This document shows positions 1 through 7,008 of a stretch of DNA of 20,544 bases, piece after piece (the first letter of the stretch is position 1; the number at the start of each line of letters is the position of its first letter). A program made the position numbers and the translations under genes. Source of the stretch: DATJXG01 sp035500455 (lineage in GTDB: Bacteria > Acidobacteriota > Terriglobia > Terriglobales > Acidobacteriaceae); the NCBI GenBank assembly GCA_035500455.1, contig DATJXG010000470.1, positions 1 to 20,544 of the forward strand, written 5' to 3'. A model generated the notes under the pieces. That model saw nothing but the letters and a program-made list of their open reading frames with translations, was not told the origin of the DNA and did no database searches.

Positions 1-1
1 G

Positions 2-142
2 ACCGACAAGGTGCTGCGGCGGATGAGTTCTCCCGTGGGCGTCGTTAAAGTGACCGATGTGGATGATGTGTCTTCGGTGTGCACCGCGGTCTCCGGCTCA
101 GGGTTCAAAGTTGGGGATGAGGTGAAGACGGTTACGCAGTAG
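2..142 (+). CDS. C-terminal fragment of an unidentified protein (5' end outside window)
   Basis: An open frame enters from the left edge and runs 46 codons to a TAG at 140-142. It reads as a coherent protein tail: VGVVKVTDVDDVSSVC, then GFKVGDEVKTV. The alternating hydrophobic pattern and the final 'GDEV' turn resemble the small C-terminal beta-barrel of FlgT/CsgG-like outer-membrane-associated proteins, where a 'G.V.V..V....S......+.GD.V' pattern is common. That match is tentative and rests on 46 residues only. It converges with the arginase gene on the other strand across a 150-bp spacer that holds a repeat. The frame is well supported as coding; the function is not. Confidence 0.6.
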   Translation, partial: TDKVLRRMSSPVGVVKVTDVDDVSSVCTAVSGSGFKVGDEVKTVTQ

Positions 143-204
143 CATTGCTTGTGTGATCGGAACGGGGCGTATGGGGCGGTTTCTCGACCCGTCCCGCTGG
201 GCCT

Positions 205-268
205 CGGGGACTTGGCTGGCTTCGCTCGCTTCGCCCTTCGGCTTCGCTCAGGGCAGGCTCAGCAAGCC
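205..268. repeat. Intergenic TTCGCTC-rich repeat
   Basis: The stretch carries GGCTTCGCTCGCTTCGCCC followed by TTCGGCTTCGCTCAGGGCAG, in the spacer between two convergent genes. GCCC and GGGC bracket a short loop at 229-252. Translated, it gives the 'SPFGFAQGRL' type of peptide, which I recall from spurious ORFs in acidobacterial and other genomes, so it is probably a dispersed intergenic repeat and not a gene. No T-tract follows it, so a terminator role is unproven. Confidence 0.5.
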
Positions 269-292
269 CCGTGGCTACACGGTTCTTGCCCG

Positions 293-1237
293 CTACAGGA
301 TCTTCTTTCCGAAGGCTGAGAGCGTCAGCTCTACCGCCAGGTCAGCGGTGCGGTTGTGCTCGTCGATTACCGGATTTACTTCCACCACTTCAAAACTCAG
401 CATGCGGCCGTGGTCGGCGATGATTTCCATGGCGAGGTGGGCTTCGCGATAGGTGGCGCCGCCGCGTACCGGCGTGCCCACGCCGGGGGCGTCTTCAGGA
501 TCGACCCAATCCATATCGAGGGAAACGTGGTAGCCGGCGGTGCCGCGGCCGGCGGCACGGAGAGCTTCTTCCATGACCACGCGCATGCCGCGCTCGTCGA
601 TGTCACGCATGGTGAAGACGGCTATGCCTGCGCGGCGGACATTTTCTTTCTCCACCGCGTCAATGTCGCGCACGCCGACGAGCACGCAGTTCTCCGGGCT
701 GACTTTGGGTGAGAAGTCGAAGATGTTGGCGAGTTCACTGGGGCCCAAGCCCATGATCGCGGCTAACGGCATGCCGTGCACGTTGCCGCTGGGCGAGGTT
801 TCGGGAGTGTTGATGTCGGTGTGAGCGTCAATCCAGATGAGGCCGACTTTCTGGGACTGGCGGCGGCAGAACTGGGCCACCCCGGCCACGCTGCCGGCGC
901 CTACCGAATGGTCGCCGCCGAGGATAATAGGGACTTCGCCGGCTTGCAAAGTGTTGAGTACGAGTTCCGCCAGCTTGGTGCAGGTGGCGGTGATCTCGTG
1001 CAGATATTTGGCATGCGGGTCGCCGATTTTCTTCTGCTCGGCGATGGCGACGTGGATGTTGCCGCCGTCTTCGACGGTGTGGCCGAGGTCCTCAAGGCGC
1101 GCTTCGAGTCCGGCTACACGCACCGCCGAAGGGCCCATATCCACGCCGCGGCGGGACTGGCCAAGGTCGAGAGGAACACCGATCACGCGGATTTTCCGGG
1201 GGGTGATTCCGTAGAAGGCAGCGTTTGTCAGCGTCAT
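293..1237 (-). CDS. rocF: Arginase (ureohydrolase family)
   Basis: Cytoplasmic binuclear manganese enzyme that hydrolyses L-arginine to ornithine and urea. All metal-binding motifs of the ureohydrolase fold are visible: GGDHS (His110), WIDAHTDIN (Asp137, His139, Asp141) and SLDMDWVDP (Asp241, Asp243). The substrate loop NTPETSPSGNVHGMPLA (residues 143-159) and the C-terminal FEVVEVNP match arginases better than agmatinases. Its 314 residues are a little longer than the roughly 300 usual for bacterial arginase. The ATG at 1235-1237 is preceded by an AGAGG about 12 nt upstream, a weak ribosome site. No urease or ornithine gene is visible nearby, so the physiological role (nitrogen recovery, polyamine supply) is inferred. 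The gene lies 208 bp downstream of asnS on the same strand, with repeats between, and is probably transcribed separately. Confidence 0.93.
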   Translation of the reverse strand: MTLTNAAFYGITPRKIRVIGVPLDLGQSRRGVDMGPSAVRVAGLEARLEDLGHTVEDGGNIHVAIAEQKKIGDPHAKYLHEITATCTKLAELVLNTLQAGEVPIILGGDHSVGAGSVAGVAQFCRRQSQKVGLIWIDAHTDINTPETSPSGNVHGMPLAAIMGLGPSELANIFDFSPKVSPENCVLVGVRDIDAVEKENVRRAGIAVFTMRDIDERGMRVVMEEALRAAGRGTAGYHVSLDMDWVDPEDAPGVGTPVRGGATYREAHLAMEIIADHGRMLSFEVVEVNPVIDEHNRTADLAVELTLSAFGKKIL

Positions 1238-1254
1238 GGCTGTTACAAGCCTCT

Positions 1255-1286
1255 AAACCGCGGAGAACTCAGAGTACGCAGAGCCC
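1255..1286. repeat. Nonamer array (GCGGAGAAC type), 3 units
   Basis: Three consecutive 9-bp units, GCGGAGAAC, TCAGAGTAC and GCAGAGCCC (1260-1286), follow a CTAAACC leader directly upstream of the arginase gene. They belong to the same degenerate nonamer family as the arrays at 2785-2892, 7980-8083, 10214-10253 and 12995-13015. Confidence 0.6.
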
Positions 1287-1318
1287 GAAACACGCATCCA
1301 CGATGCAAAAAGAATCTT

Positions 1319-1424
1319 GTCATCCCGAGCGAAGCGAGGGATCTCGGGCTTTGCTGGATCCATCTGCGGCCGCGCAAACACCCAGCACCGTCACTTCGCT
1401 CGGGATGATAACTTGCTGGGTGTT
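1319..1424. repeat. GAGCGAAGCGAGG-type inverted repeat with nested hairpin
   Basis: TCATCCCGAGCGAAGCGA at 1320-1337 pairs with 1391-1408 at 17 of 18 positions. A second, perfect 11-bp inverted repeat (AACACCCAGCA at 1377-1387, TGCTGGGTGTT at 1414-1424) interlocks with it. The element lies 22 bp beyond the asnS stop codon, on the downstream side. A better-preserved copy of the same family sits at 16369-16452. In translation it yields CHPERSEG- and PSEARDL-like peptides, which I recall from repeat-derived false ORFs. Confidence 0.65.
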
Positions 1425-1445
1425 CCGACCTCTGCGGTCAAAACG

Positions 1446-2768
1446 CTACGGGTATAACCTGTGCAACATCCGCGGAAACGGAATCGTCTCGCGCACGTGT
1501 TCCAGGCCGCAGATCCAGCCTACTACGCGTTCAATTCCCATGCCGAAGCCGCCATGCGGCACCGTGCCGTATTTGCGCAGGTCAAGATACCACTTGAAAG
1601 CTTCTTCCGGCAGGTTGTGCTCGTGGATGCGCTGCACCAGCAGATCGTAAGACTCCATGCGCTGCGAGCCGCCCACGATTTCGCCGTAGCCTTCGGGGGC
1701 GAGCACATCCACGCAGAGCGCCAACTCGGGACGCTGCGGATCGGGCTCCATGTAGAAAGCCTTCACCGGCGCCGGATAGCGATGCACCATCACCGGCTTT
1801 TCAAATTGTGAGGAGAGATAAGTCTCGTCGGGCGAGCCGAAGTCGCCGCCCCATTCGAATTTGTTTTCCACCGCGCCTTTGGCATGACCTTCCTGCAGCA
1901 ACTTCACGGCTTCGTCATACGTAATGCGGGGAAACGGAGCTTCTATCTTTTCCAGCTTGGCGATGTCGCGGCCGGTGGTTACCAGGTCGCCGCGGCGCTT
2001 TTCCAGGCAGCGCTTGATCACGAAACTGATCAGGCCTTCGGCGAGATCCATCAGATCGTCGAGCGTGGCATAGGCAACTTCGGGCTCGACCATCCAGAAT
2101 TCAGTTAGGTGGCGGCGGGTCTTCGATTTTTCCGCGCGGAAGGTTGGCCCGAAAGAATAGACCTTGCCTAAAGCCATGGCGGTGGCTTCGATGTAAAGCT
2201 GGCCCGACTGCGTGAGATAAGCCTGCTCCTCGAAGTAGTCCACGGGAAAGAGCGTTGAGGTTCCCTCGCATGCCGCAGGAGTAAGAATGGGCGGGTCGGT
2301 GAGCACGAAGCCGCGGTCGTCAAAGAAGTCGCGCACCGCTTTGATGATTTCGGCGCGAATGCGGAGAATGGCGGCCTGGCGCGGAGTGCGCACCCAGAGA
2401 TGGCGGTGCTCCATGAGGAAATCCACGCCGTGCTCTTTGAGCGAAATGGGAAAGGGGTCGCTCTCGGAGACGCGCTGGATGACCTTGACGCCGGAAACGT
2501 CGAGTTCGTAACCGCCGGGAGCGCGCTTGTCGGCGCGGACTTTGCCCTCGACAATCACACTGGACTCGTGGGTGAGGCCCTTTACCGCATCGAACACTTC
2601 GGGCGGAACCGCGCTCTTGGGGACGACTCCCTGAATGACGCCACTACCGTCGCGGAAGATGGGAAACAGCAGCTTGCCGCTTTCCCGGAGGTTGTAAAGC
2701 CAGCCGCGAATGGTCACGGTCTGGCCTTCGTGCTTGCCGATTTCAGCGATGGTGGAGATGAGGGGCAT
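1446..2768 (-). CDS. asnS: Asparagine--tRNA ligase
   Basis: Class IIb aminoacyl-tRNA synthetase that charges tRNA-Asn in the cytoplasm. An N-terminal OB-fold anticodon-binding domain (about residues 15-105, VTIRGWLYNLRESGKLLF) is followed by the catalytic domain. CEGTSTLFPVDYF (168-179), YLTQSGQLY (184-192), motif 2 FRAEKSKTRRHLTEFWMVEP (about 210-229) and motif 3 GMGIERVVGWICG (409-421) are all present. The Asn-type sequences CEGTSTLF and HLTEFWMVEPE separate it from AspRS. Its 440 residues are normal for AsnRS. The ATG at 2766-2768 gives a full OB-fold. Presence of AsnRS indicates direct Asn-tRNA formation, at least as one route. The upstream gene on the same strand is 130 bp away, separated by an inverted nonamer repeat, so a tight operon is unlikely. 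Confidence 0.95.
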   Translation of the reverse strand: MPLISTIAEIGKHEGQTVTIRGWLYNLRESGKLLFPIFRDGSGVIQGVVPKSAVPPEVFDAVKGLTHESSVIVEGKVRADKRAPGGYELDVSGVKVIQRVSESDPFPISLKEHGVDFLMEHRHLWVRTPRQAAILRIRAEIIKAVRDFFDDRGFVLTDPPILTPAACEGTSTLFPVDYFEEQAYLTQSGQLYIEATAMALGKVYSFGPTFRAEKSKTRRHLTEFWMVEPEVAYATLDDLMDLAEGLISFVIKRCLEKRRGDLVTTGRDIAKLEKIEAPFPRITYDEAVKLLQEGHAKGAVENKFEWGGDFGSPDETYLSSQFEKPVMVHRYPAPVKAFYMEPDPQRPELALCVDVLAPEGYGEIVGGSQRMESYDLLVQRIHEHNLPEEAFKWYLDLRKYGTVPHGGFGMGIERVVGWICGLEHVRETIPFPRMLHRLYP

Positions 2769-2780
2769 AGAAAAGAATTT

Positions 2781-2897
2781 AACCGCCGAGGTCGCAGAGT
2801 ACGCAGGGAAAAGACTAATTCTTCATTTCTGCATTGGTGCCATCAGCGCTTTCACGTTTAATTTCCTCTGCGCGCTCAGCGAACTCTGCGCTGAAAT
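2781..2897. repeat. Inverted pair of nonamer arrays filling the asnS upstream spacer
   Basis: Left arm: GCCGAGGTC, GCAGAGTAC and GCAGGGAAA (2785-2811), after a TTTAACC leader. Right arm, read on the minus strand: GCAGAGTTC, GCTGAGCGC and GCAGAGGAA (2889 back to 2863). The arms are three-unit arrays in opposite orientation around a 51-bp centre. The right arm stops about 10 bp before the stop codon of the downstream-coordinate gene (2899-2901), so the element fills almost the whole spacer. Any asnS promoter must lie in or next to it. Confidence 0.6.
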
Positions 2898-2898
2898 C

Positions 2899-3720
2899 TT
2901 ACGCGGTCTCCAGCTTGCTGAAGGTCTCACGGATCCTGGCCACAGAGTCCACCTTTTCGTCCCCTTCTATTTCCAGAAGCAGAGGCGGCGTTTGCGGAGC
3001 GCTGCGCAGCAGCTCTACTGCTTCCTTCCAGTCGATCGAGCCTTGGCCGGGCCAGAGGTGCGAGTCGCGGTTCTTGTCGTTGTCGTGGATGTGGGTGGAA
3101 CCGATGTAGCTCTTCAGAATCTCGAAGGCCTGCGGCACATTGGTCATTATGTGAGCGTGGCCCAGGTCGAAACATACGCCCACGTCGTTGAAGTGGGCGG
3201 TCTGGATCATCTCCACCAGTCGTTCCGGTTCGGAAAGCTCGTTGGGTATGTTCTCCAGCAGAATCCGCACGCCCAGGGGCCGGGCAAAGGCGTGAAGGTG
3301 TTCGATCGAAGTCATGGCGGCTTCGAACTTGTGCTCGCTGAATGATTCGTTGGGGGTGCCGATGTGCTGGATGAGGAAGCGGAAGGGAATCTGCTCCGCG
3401 ATTTCCAGCGCGCGCTTGATCTCGTCCATGGCGGCGATGCGATGAGCGCGGTCGGTGGCGGCGATGTTCACCGGAGGCGAGCCGTCGCGCCCCCACTCGT
3501 AGTCGGCGAACAGCGGCGCGTGCACCGAAGTCAGGGCAACCCCGCTAGTGCGAAACCAGTCGCCGATCTCGCGCACGTGCTGCTTGCGGTTGGCGTAGTC
3601 GAAATGCTGGCGCGCGGCAAAAATCTCGATCGCCTGAGTGCCGCCCTGCGCGAGCTTGTCGAGCAAGCCGGGATGCAGCCGGTCTTTTACATAAATGTAG
3701 GTGGAAACCGCCTTAAGCAT
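2899..3720 (-). CDS. Sugar phosphate isomerase/epimerase-like TIM-barrel protein (xylose isomerase-like superfamily)
   Basis: A 273-residue member of the AP-endonuclease-2/xylose isomerase-like TIM-barrel family, whose members are usually divalent-metal-dependent isomerases, epimerases or dehydratases of small sugars, inositols or hydroxy acids. Barrel-strand signatures occur in order: SVHAPLF (65-71), FLIQHIGTP (115-123), ILLENIPNE (153-161, Glu156), VCFDLGHAH (182-190, Asp185, His188), THIHDN (209-214), HLWPGQGSIDW (221-231) and LLLEIEG (247-253, Glu250). These supply the expected Glu/Asp/His metal ligands. Substrate cannot be read from the sequence; neighbouring ggt and asnS do not point to a sugar pathway. 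The ATG start at 3718-3720 begins directly on the first barrel strand (MLKAVSTYIY), with no signal peptide, so the protein is cytoplasmic. Confidence 0.85.
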   Translation of the reverse strand: MLKAVSTYIYVKDRLHPGLLDKLAQGGTQAIEIFAARQHFDYANRKQHVREIGDWFRTSGVALTSVHAPLFADYEWGRDGSPPVNIAATDRAHRIAAMDEIKRALEIAEQIPFRFLIQHIGTPNESFSEHKFEAAMTSIEHLHAFARPLGVRILLENIPNELSEPERLVEMIQTAHFNDVGVCFDLGHAHIMTNVPQAFEILKSYIGSTHIHDNDKNRDSHLWPGQGSIDWKEAVELLRSAPQTPPLLLEIEGDEKVDSVARIRETFSKLETA

Positions 3721-3768
3721 GGTGTCTTTCTGGCAAACCCTGCTGACATGCTACCAGCAACCCGCTGC

Positions 3769-3803
3769 GAACTGGGAGATGACAACCGGGAACTGGTGGT
3801 AAC
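3769..3803. repeat. Heptamer array (minus orientation of CAGTTNT family), 5 units
   Basis: The units GAACTGG, GAGATGA, CAACCGG, GAACTGG and TGGTAAC follow a 7-bp period. On the minus strand they match the CAGTTGT/CAGTTCC/CGGTTCT family found on the plus strand at 5810-5851. The two arrays therefore flank the ggt gene in inverted orientation. The array ends 17 bp before the ggt stop codon. Confidence 0.55.
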
Positions 3804-3820
3804 TCAGGTGGCCATGAACA

Positions 3821-5602
3821 TCAGAACCCGATGGCTCGCCCGTTATGCCGCCCGTCGGCGGCGCCCAGTCGTTCCCCCGATTTCAAGTCTATCGCGATGC
3901 ACTCACCGTCGCTCCAGTAGGGGTGCTGCTCAACTTTGTACCCCATATGTTCCAGGATCCGCAGAGTGTCGGGCGAGAAGCCGGTCTCGACCACGGCTTC
4001 GTCCGGCAGCCACTGGTGGTGGAAGCGGGGGGCATTCACCGACTGCTGGATGTCCATGCCGTAATCGACCACGCCCATGAGGATGTTGGCCACCGTACTA
4101 ATGATGCGCGAGCCGCCGGGGGAGCCCAGCACCAGGAAGAGTCGCCCATTTTTCAGGACGATGGTCGGGTCCATCGAGGAGAGCGGACGCTTCCCCGGGC
4201 CGACGGCATTGGCCGGACCTTGAATGAGCCCATAGATATTCGGCACACCGGGCTTGCTGGCGAAGTCGTCCATTTCATCGTTCAGCAGAAAACCCAGGCC
4301 GGTGGCGGTGACGCGCGAGCCGAAGAAGTCATTCAACGTAGTAGTCACGGCGACGGCATTTCCCTGGGGGTCTACAACCGAGTAATGGGTGGTGTTTTCC
4401 GGCTCGGGCACACTTCGCGGCTGGGGATGCAAGGCGCTGTACTGCTCCAACTGCGCGAAGACTGCGGGCCGCTGCAGATCCTTGCTGGGGCTGGCGTGCT
4501 CGGGATCGATGGAACTGCGCCAGGCGGCGCCGTACTTCTTGTCGATGAGCTGAGCTACGGGGATTTTGGCGAAGTCCGGATCGCCCAGGAACTCGGCGCG
4601 GTCGAAAAAGGCGCGGCGAAAGGCTTCGAGCGTCAGGTGCATCGAGGCGGCGGAGCGATTGCCCAAGTTTCCAAGATTGTAGCCCTCGAGGATATTGAGG
4701 ATCTCGATCAGCGCGATTCCGCCCGAGGAGGGCGGCGGCGCGCTGATGATCTCATAGCCGCGATAGGTGCCGCGCACGGGTTCGCGCTCTTTTACTTCGT
4801 AATGCGCCAGATCGTCAGCGCTTACCAGGCCCCCGCCTTTCTGGATGGCGGCGGCAAGCTCGCGGGCCAGCGAGCCGCGATAGAAATCCTCGGGCTTGGC
4901 GGCGATCCGCTGTAGAGTCCCGGCTAACTCCGGCTGGCGGAACGTTTCGCCCGCGTTATAGAAATTTCCGTCGCGCTGGAAAATACGACGGGACGCGGGA
5001 AAGCGGGCCAGGTCGGGATCACGGAAGTCTTCGGCGTCTTCCTGGGCGAGCGCGAAGCCCTGCTGCGCCAGCTTGATCGCCGGAGCCATCACTTTTTGCA
5101 GCGGCAGCTTGCCGTATTTCTTCTGCGCATAAACCATTCCGGCCACCGAGCCGGGCACGCTGATCGCCTTGTAACCGATCACGCTGAGATCGGGAATTAC
5201 ATTGCCGGCGGCGTCAAGATACATGTTGGCGGTCGCCGATGCCGGCGCCTTCTCGCGGTAATCCACAAAGTGGGTTTGGCCGCCGGCCATGCGGATGAGC
5301 ATGAAGCCTCCGCCTCCCAGGTTGCCGGCCTGGGGATGCACGACGGCCAGGGCGAAACCGGTGGCGACCGCGGCATCCACGGCGTTGCCGCCCGACTGCA
5401 TGATTTCAATACCGGCACGCGACGCCAACTCGTGCACGCTCACGACGATGGCATGGGGCGCGCGCACCGGGAGCATGGGCGCGGCATTCAGGGGCTGGAC
5501 GAACGTTGAGAGGACGAACGCTGAGACCACGAACGTCGAGAGAAAGAGCAGCGCGAGAAAACGCCGCGACAACCCTACCGGATGCTTCCAGAAAAATGAC
5601 AT
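3821..5602 (-). CDS. ggt: Gamma-glutamyltranspeptidase (periplasmic)
   Basis: Ntn-hydrolase that is exported, cleaves itself into two subunits and transfers or hydrolyses the gamma-glutamyl group of glutathione and related compounds. A basic n-region (KHPVGLSRR) and long hydrophobic segment (about residues 15-37), ending near LNAAP, form the signal peptide. The self-cleavage and nucleophile site is ENTTHYSVVD (Thr404), followed by NAVAVTTTLN. The substrate-binding PLSSMDPTIV (473-482) and GSPGGSRI (493-500) are also present. Length 593 residues is standard. Oddity: three 15-bp tandem units (5498-5542) encode LSTFV-VSAFV-LSTFV inside the signal peptide. The ATG at 5600-5602 fits the export signal. 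No glutathione gene is nearby; the link to the adjacent thiol-redox genes is only suggestive. Confidence 0.95.
   Translation of the reverse strand: MSFFWKHPVGLSRRFLALLFLSTFVVSAFVLSTFVQPLNAAPMLPVRAPHAIVVSVHELASRAGIEIMQSGGNAVDAAVATGFALAVVHPQAGNLGGGGFMLIRMAGGQTHFVDYREKAPASATANMYLDAAGNVIPDLSVIGYKAISVPGSVAGMVYAQKKYGKLPLQKVMAPAIKLAQQGFALAQEDAEDFRDPDLARFPASRRIFQRDGNFYNAGETFRQPELAGTLQRIAAKPEDFYRGSLARELAAAIQKGGGLVSADDLAHYEVKEREPVRGTYRGYEIISAPPPSSGGIALIEILNILEGYNLGNLGNRSAASMHLTLEAFRRAFFDRAEFLGDPDFAKIPVAQLIDKKYGAAWRSSIDPEHASPSKDLQRPAVFAQLEQYSALHPQPRSVPEPENTTHYSVVDPQGNAVAVTTTLNDFFGSRVTATGLGFLLNDEMDDFASKPGVPNIYGLIQGPANAVGPGKRPLSSMDPTIVLKNGRLFLVLGSPGGSRIISTVANILMGVVDYGMDIQQSVNAPRFHHQWLPDEAVVETGFSPDTLRILEHMGYKVEQHPYWSDGECIAIDLKSGERLGAADGRHNGRAIGF
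5498..5542. repeat. 15-bp tandem repeat x3 inside the ggt signal peptide
   Basis: Units GACGAACGTTGAGAG, GACGAACGCTGAGAC and CACGAACGTCGAGAG lie head to tail in frame. On the coding strand each gives five residues (LSTFV, VSAFV, LSTFV at residues 21-35). The period is a multiple of three, so unit gain or loss would lengthen or shorten the hydrophobic core of the signal peptide without a frameshift. Confidence 0.85.
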
Positions 5603-5809
5603 GTGCCAGTTAGCGAGTTTCGAATCGCAGGCGTGCTTGCAAACACGGCTTTTTGTGGCTGTTGTTGCCGCTGGCGCGAATCCTGAGGCTAGCGTAGAGG
5701 CCGCATGGAGTCAAACGTGGCGTAGGCACGCTCGCCCGCGAGAACACTGCACCGATGTCTCCTCAGTATTCGGGTTCGAACAGCTTGATGATATTTCTCG
5801 CGTTAAACC

Positions 5810-5851
5810 CAGTTGTCAGTTCCCGGTTCTCAGTTCACGTTCTTATGTTCT
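5810..5851. repeat. Heptamer array (CAGTTNT family), 6 units, overlapping the yjbR-like stop codon
   Basis: CAGTTGT, CAGTTCC, CGGTTCT, CAGTTCA, CGTTCTT and ATGTTCT follow a 7-bp period after an AAACC leader. The last units run into the 3' end of the minus-strand gene at 5835, so its last codons (Asn-Ile-Arg-Thr-stop) are written in repeat sequence. The rest of the 232-bp spacer (5603-5809) shows nothing I can name. Confidence 0.6.
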
Positions 5852-6224
5852 TGCGCCGCGTTTTAGAGGGGCGTTTCGCCTTCCGCTTGACCGGTTTCTT
5901 TTTCATCCCCGCTTTCTGGGAGACCAGGGTATAAGAGTGTTCGATCAACTCTTTGACCTCGGGCCAGGGCAGCGCATCCAGGCGCTGCAGCGAGATCCAC
6001 TTGTAACGGCCGACGTAAGGCGCGGGAATGACGCCTTCGTTCTCGATCAGATCGGAGAAACGTTCGGGGGTGGACTTGAGGGTGAGGCTGGGAGGAACCG
6101 AGTCCAGGCTGAGCAGCGCGAATAGCTTGCCGCGCACCTTGAAGCACAAGGTCTCGCCCCACTGCAGGTTCTCCTTAGCCTGGGGGAAGGCAAGGCAATG
6201 GCGGCGGACGGCGTCAACATTCAT
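5835..6224 (-). CDS. MmcQ/YjbR family protein with basic C-terminal tail
   Basis: A 129-residue protein of the MmcQ/YjbR (CyaY-like fold) family, often annotated as DNA-binding but of unknown biochemical role. The family pattern is clear: an N-terminal helix with the 'FPQAKE' turn (residues 13-18), W22 and FKVRGKLFALL (28-38), LKSTPERFSDLI (49-60), the PAPYVGRYKWISL strand (67-79) and a final helix VKELIEHSYTLV (90-101). The core ends near residue 105, after which a Lys/Arg-rich tail (107-129) extends the protein past the roughly 115 residues usual for the family; this could help bind nucleic acid. The last codons fall in a heptamer repeat, so the C-terminus may be variable between strains. 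The ATG at 6222-6224 matches the family start. It is 72 bp downstream of the redoxin gene and could be cotranscribed with it. Confidence 0.85.
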   Translation of the reverse strand: MNVDAVRRHCLAFPQAKENLQWGETLCFKVRGKLFALLSLDSVPPSLTLKSTPERFSDLIENEGVIPAPYVGRYKWISLQRLDALPWPEVKELIEHSYTLVSQKAGMKKKPVKRKAKRPSKTRRKNIRT

Positions 6225-6296
6225 CGGTCGTCATTGTAGCGCCGACGTCGCGCCGGCAAGGTTCGGGCTGAACGAATCGAGACAGGGCATAGCCGG

Positions 6297-6926
6297 CTAA
6301 TCTCCGTACTTCACGGAACACCCATAGGGGCGCGTTACCGGAGTCGCCACGGCCTGGCCGGCCATGGCTTCGCCCAGTGCCAGCGAGACGTAGTTGGTCG
6401 CGCCGTTCACGTCGGATAAATCGGTAGTCGGGCGGTCGTCGATGGCGCCATCGTAAATCAGAAAGCCTTGCGGATTAATCACAAACATGTGCGGCGTCGT
6501 CTTGGCGCCGTAGAGATGGCCAATCTGTCCCGAGGGATCGAGCAAAGCGGCGGTGGGCACGGCTTTCATGCGGGCGAGGTAGGAGTTCTCTTCGCCGGCA
6601 GTGACGTATCCCTGGGAGCCGGGAGCGGAGGAGATCACGGTGAACCAGGCCACGCCTTTGGAAGTCCACTCTTTCTGCAGCCTCTGCATGTTGCCGCTTT
6701 CGTAGTGCTTATCGGTGTAGGGACATCCCTGGTTGTGCCACTCCAGCACGACGAATTTCCCCTTGTATTGGGAAAGGCGGTAGGACTTGCCGTCGCTGCC
6801 GACGCCGCTGAAATCCGGAGCGGCCTCACCCACTCGGGCGGCGGCGAAGGCCGGTGCCGTCAGCAGTGCCGCCGTGAACAAAGTCATAACCGCCGATAGC
6901 AAATGAAGACCGGGACGCTTCACCAA
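6297..6926 (-). CDS. Secreted redoxin (AhpC/TSA-type thioredoxin-fold protein)
   Basis: A 209-residue exported thioredoxin-fold protein. The signal peptide has a basic start (MVKRPG), a hydrophobic stretch at about 9-26 and the cleavage-like site AFA-AA near residue 28. The redoxin core starts with VGEAAPDFSGVGSDGKSY and contains FVVLEWHNQGCPYTDKHY, with Cys68 at the peroxidatic position but no CxxC. TPHMFVINPQGFLIYDG holds the conserved cis-Pro strand. A second cysteine lies near the C-terminus (PYGCSVKYGD, Cys203), a possible resolving partner. The 'GCPY(T/V)xKHY' pattern is typical of a bacterial redoxin-domain family of unsettled role. It lies 82 bp downstream of a DsbD alpha-like gene on the same strand; together they look like a periplasmic thiol-handling pair. 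Whether it is a peroxidase or a reductase cannot be decided here. Confidence 0.85.
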   Translation of the reverse strand: MVKRPGLHLLSAVMTLFTAALLTAPAFAAARVGEAAPDFSGVGSDGKSYRLSQYKGKFVVLEWHNQGCPYTDKHYESGNMQRLQKEWTSKGVAWFTVISSAPGSQGYVTAGEENSYLARMKAVPTAALLDPSGQIGHLYGAKTTPHMFVINPQGFLIYDGAIDDRPTTDLSDVNGATNYVSLALGEAMAGQAVATPVTRPYGCSVKYGD

Positions 6927-7008
6927 TGTGCTCCTTGGCCGAAAGCTTCGGGAAAACTTACAAGTTGGATTCGCCTCTGGCGGCGCGGGTTTTATACCCC
7001 AGACAAAG

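Noticed and set aside
153..452. Small plus-strand frame starting in the first spacer
   Set aside because: The N-terminal half is translation of an intergenic repeat and the rest is antisense to the arginase 3' end.
776..1408. Plus-strand frame overlapping arginase and the downstream repeat
   Set aside because: Mostly antisense to arginase motifs; its end is translated from the GAGCGAAGCGAGG repeat.
1377..1424. Rho-independent terminator of asnS
   Set aside because: A perfect 11-bp stem exists, but no T-tract follows it on the minus strand and it overlaps a dispersed repeat.
3845..4915. Open frame of about 356 codons opposite ggt
   Set aside because: Antisense to conserved Ggt motifs, no recognisable domain; explained by codon bias of the real gene.
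5610..5650. tRNA T-arm-like TTTCGAATC
   Set aside because: The flanking bases do not form a 5-bp T-stem and no acceptor or anticodon arms surround it; the same holds for GGTTCGAAC near 5772.
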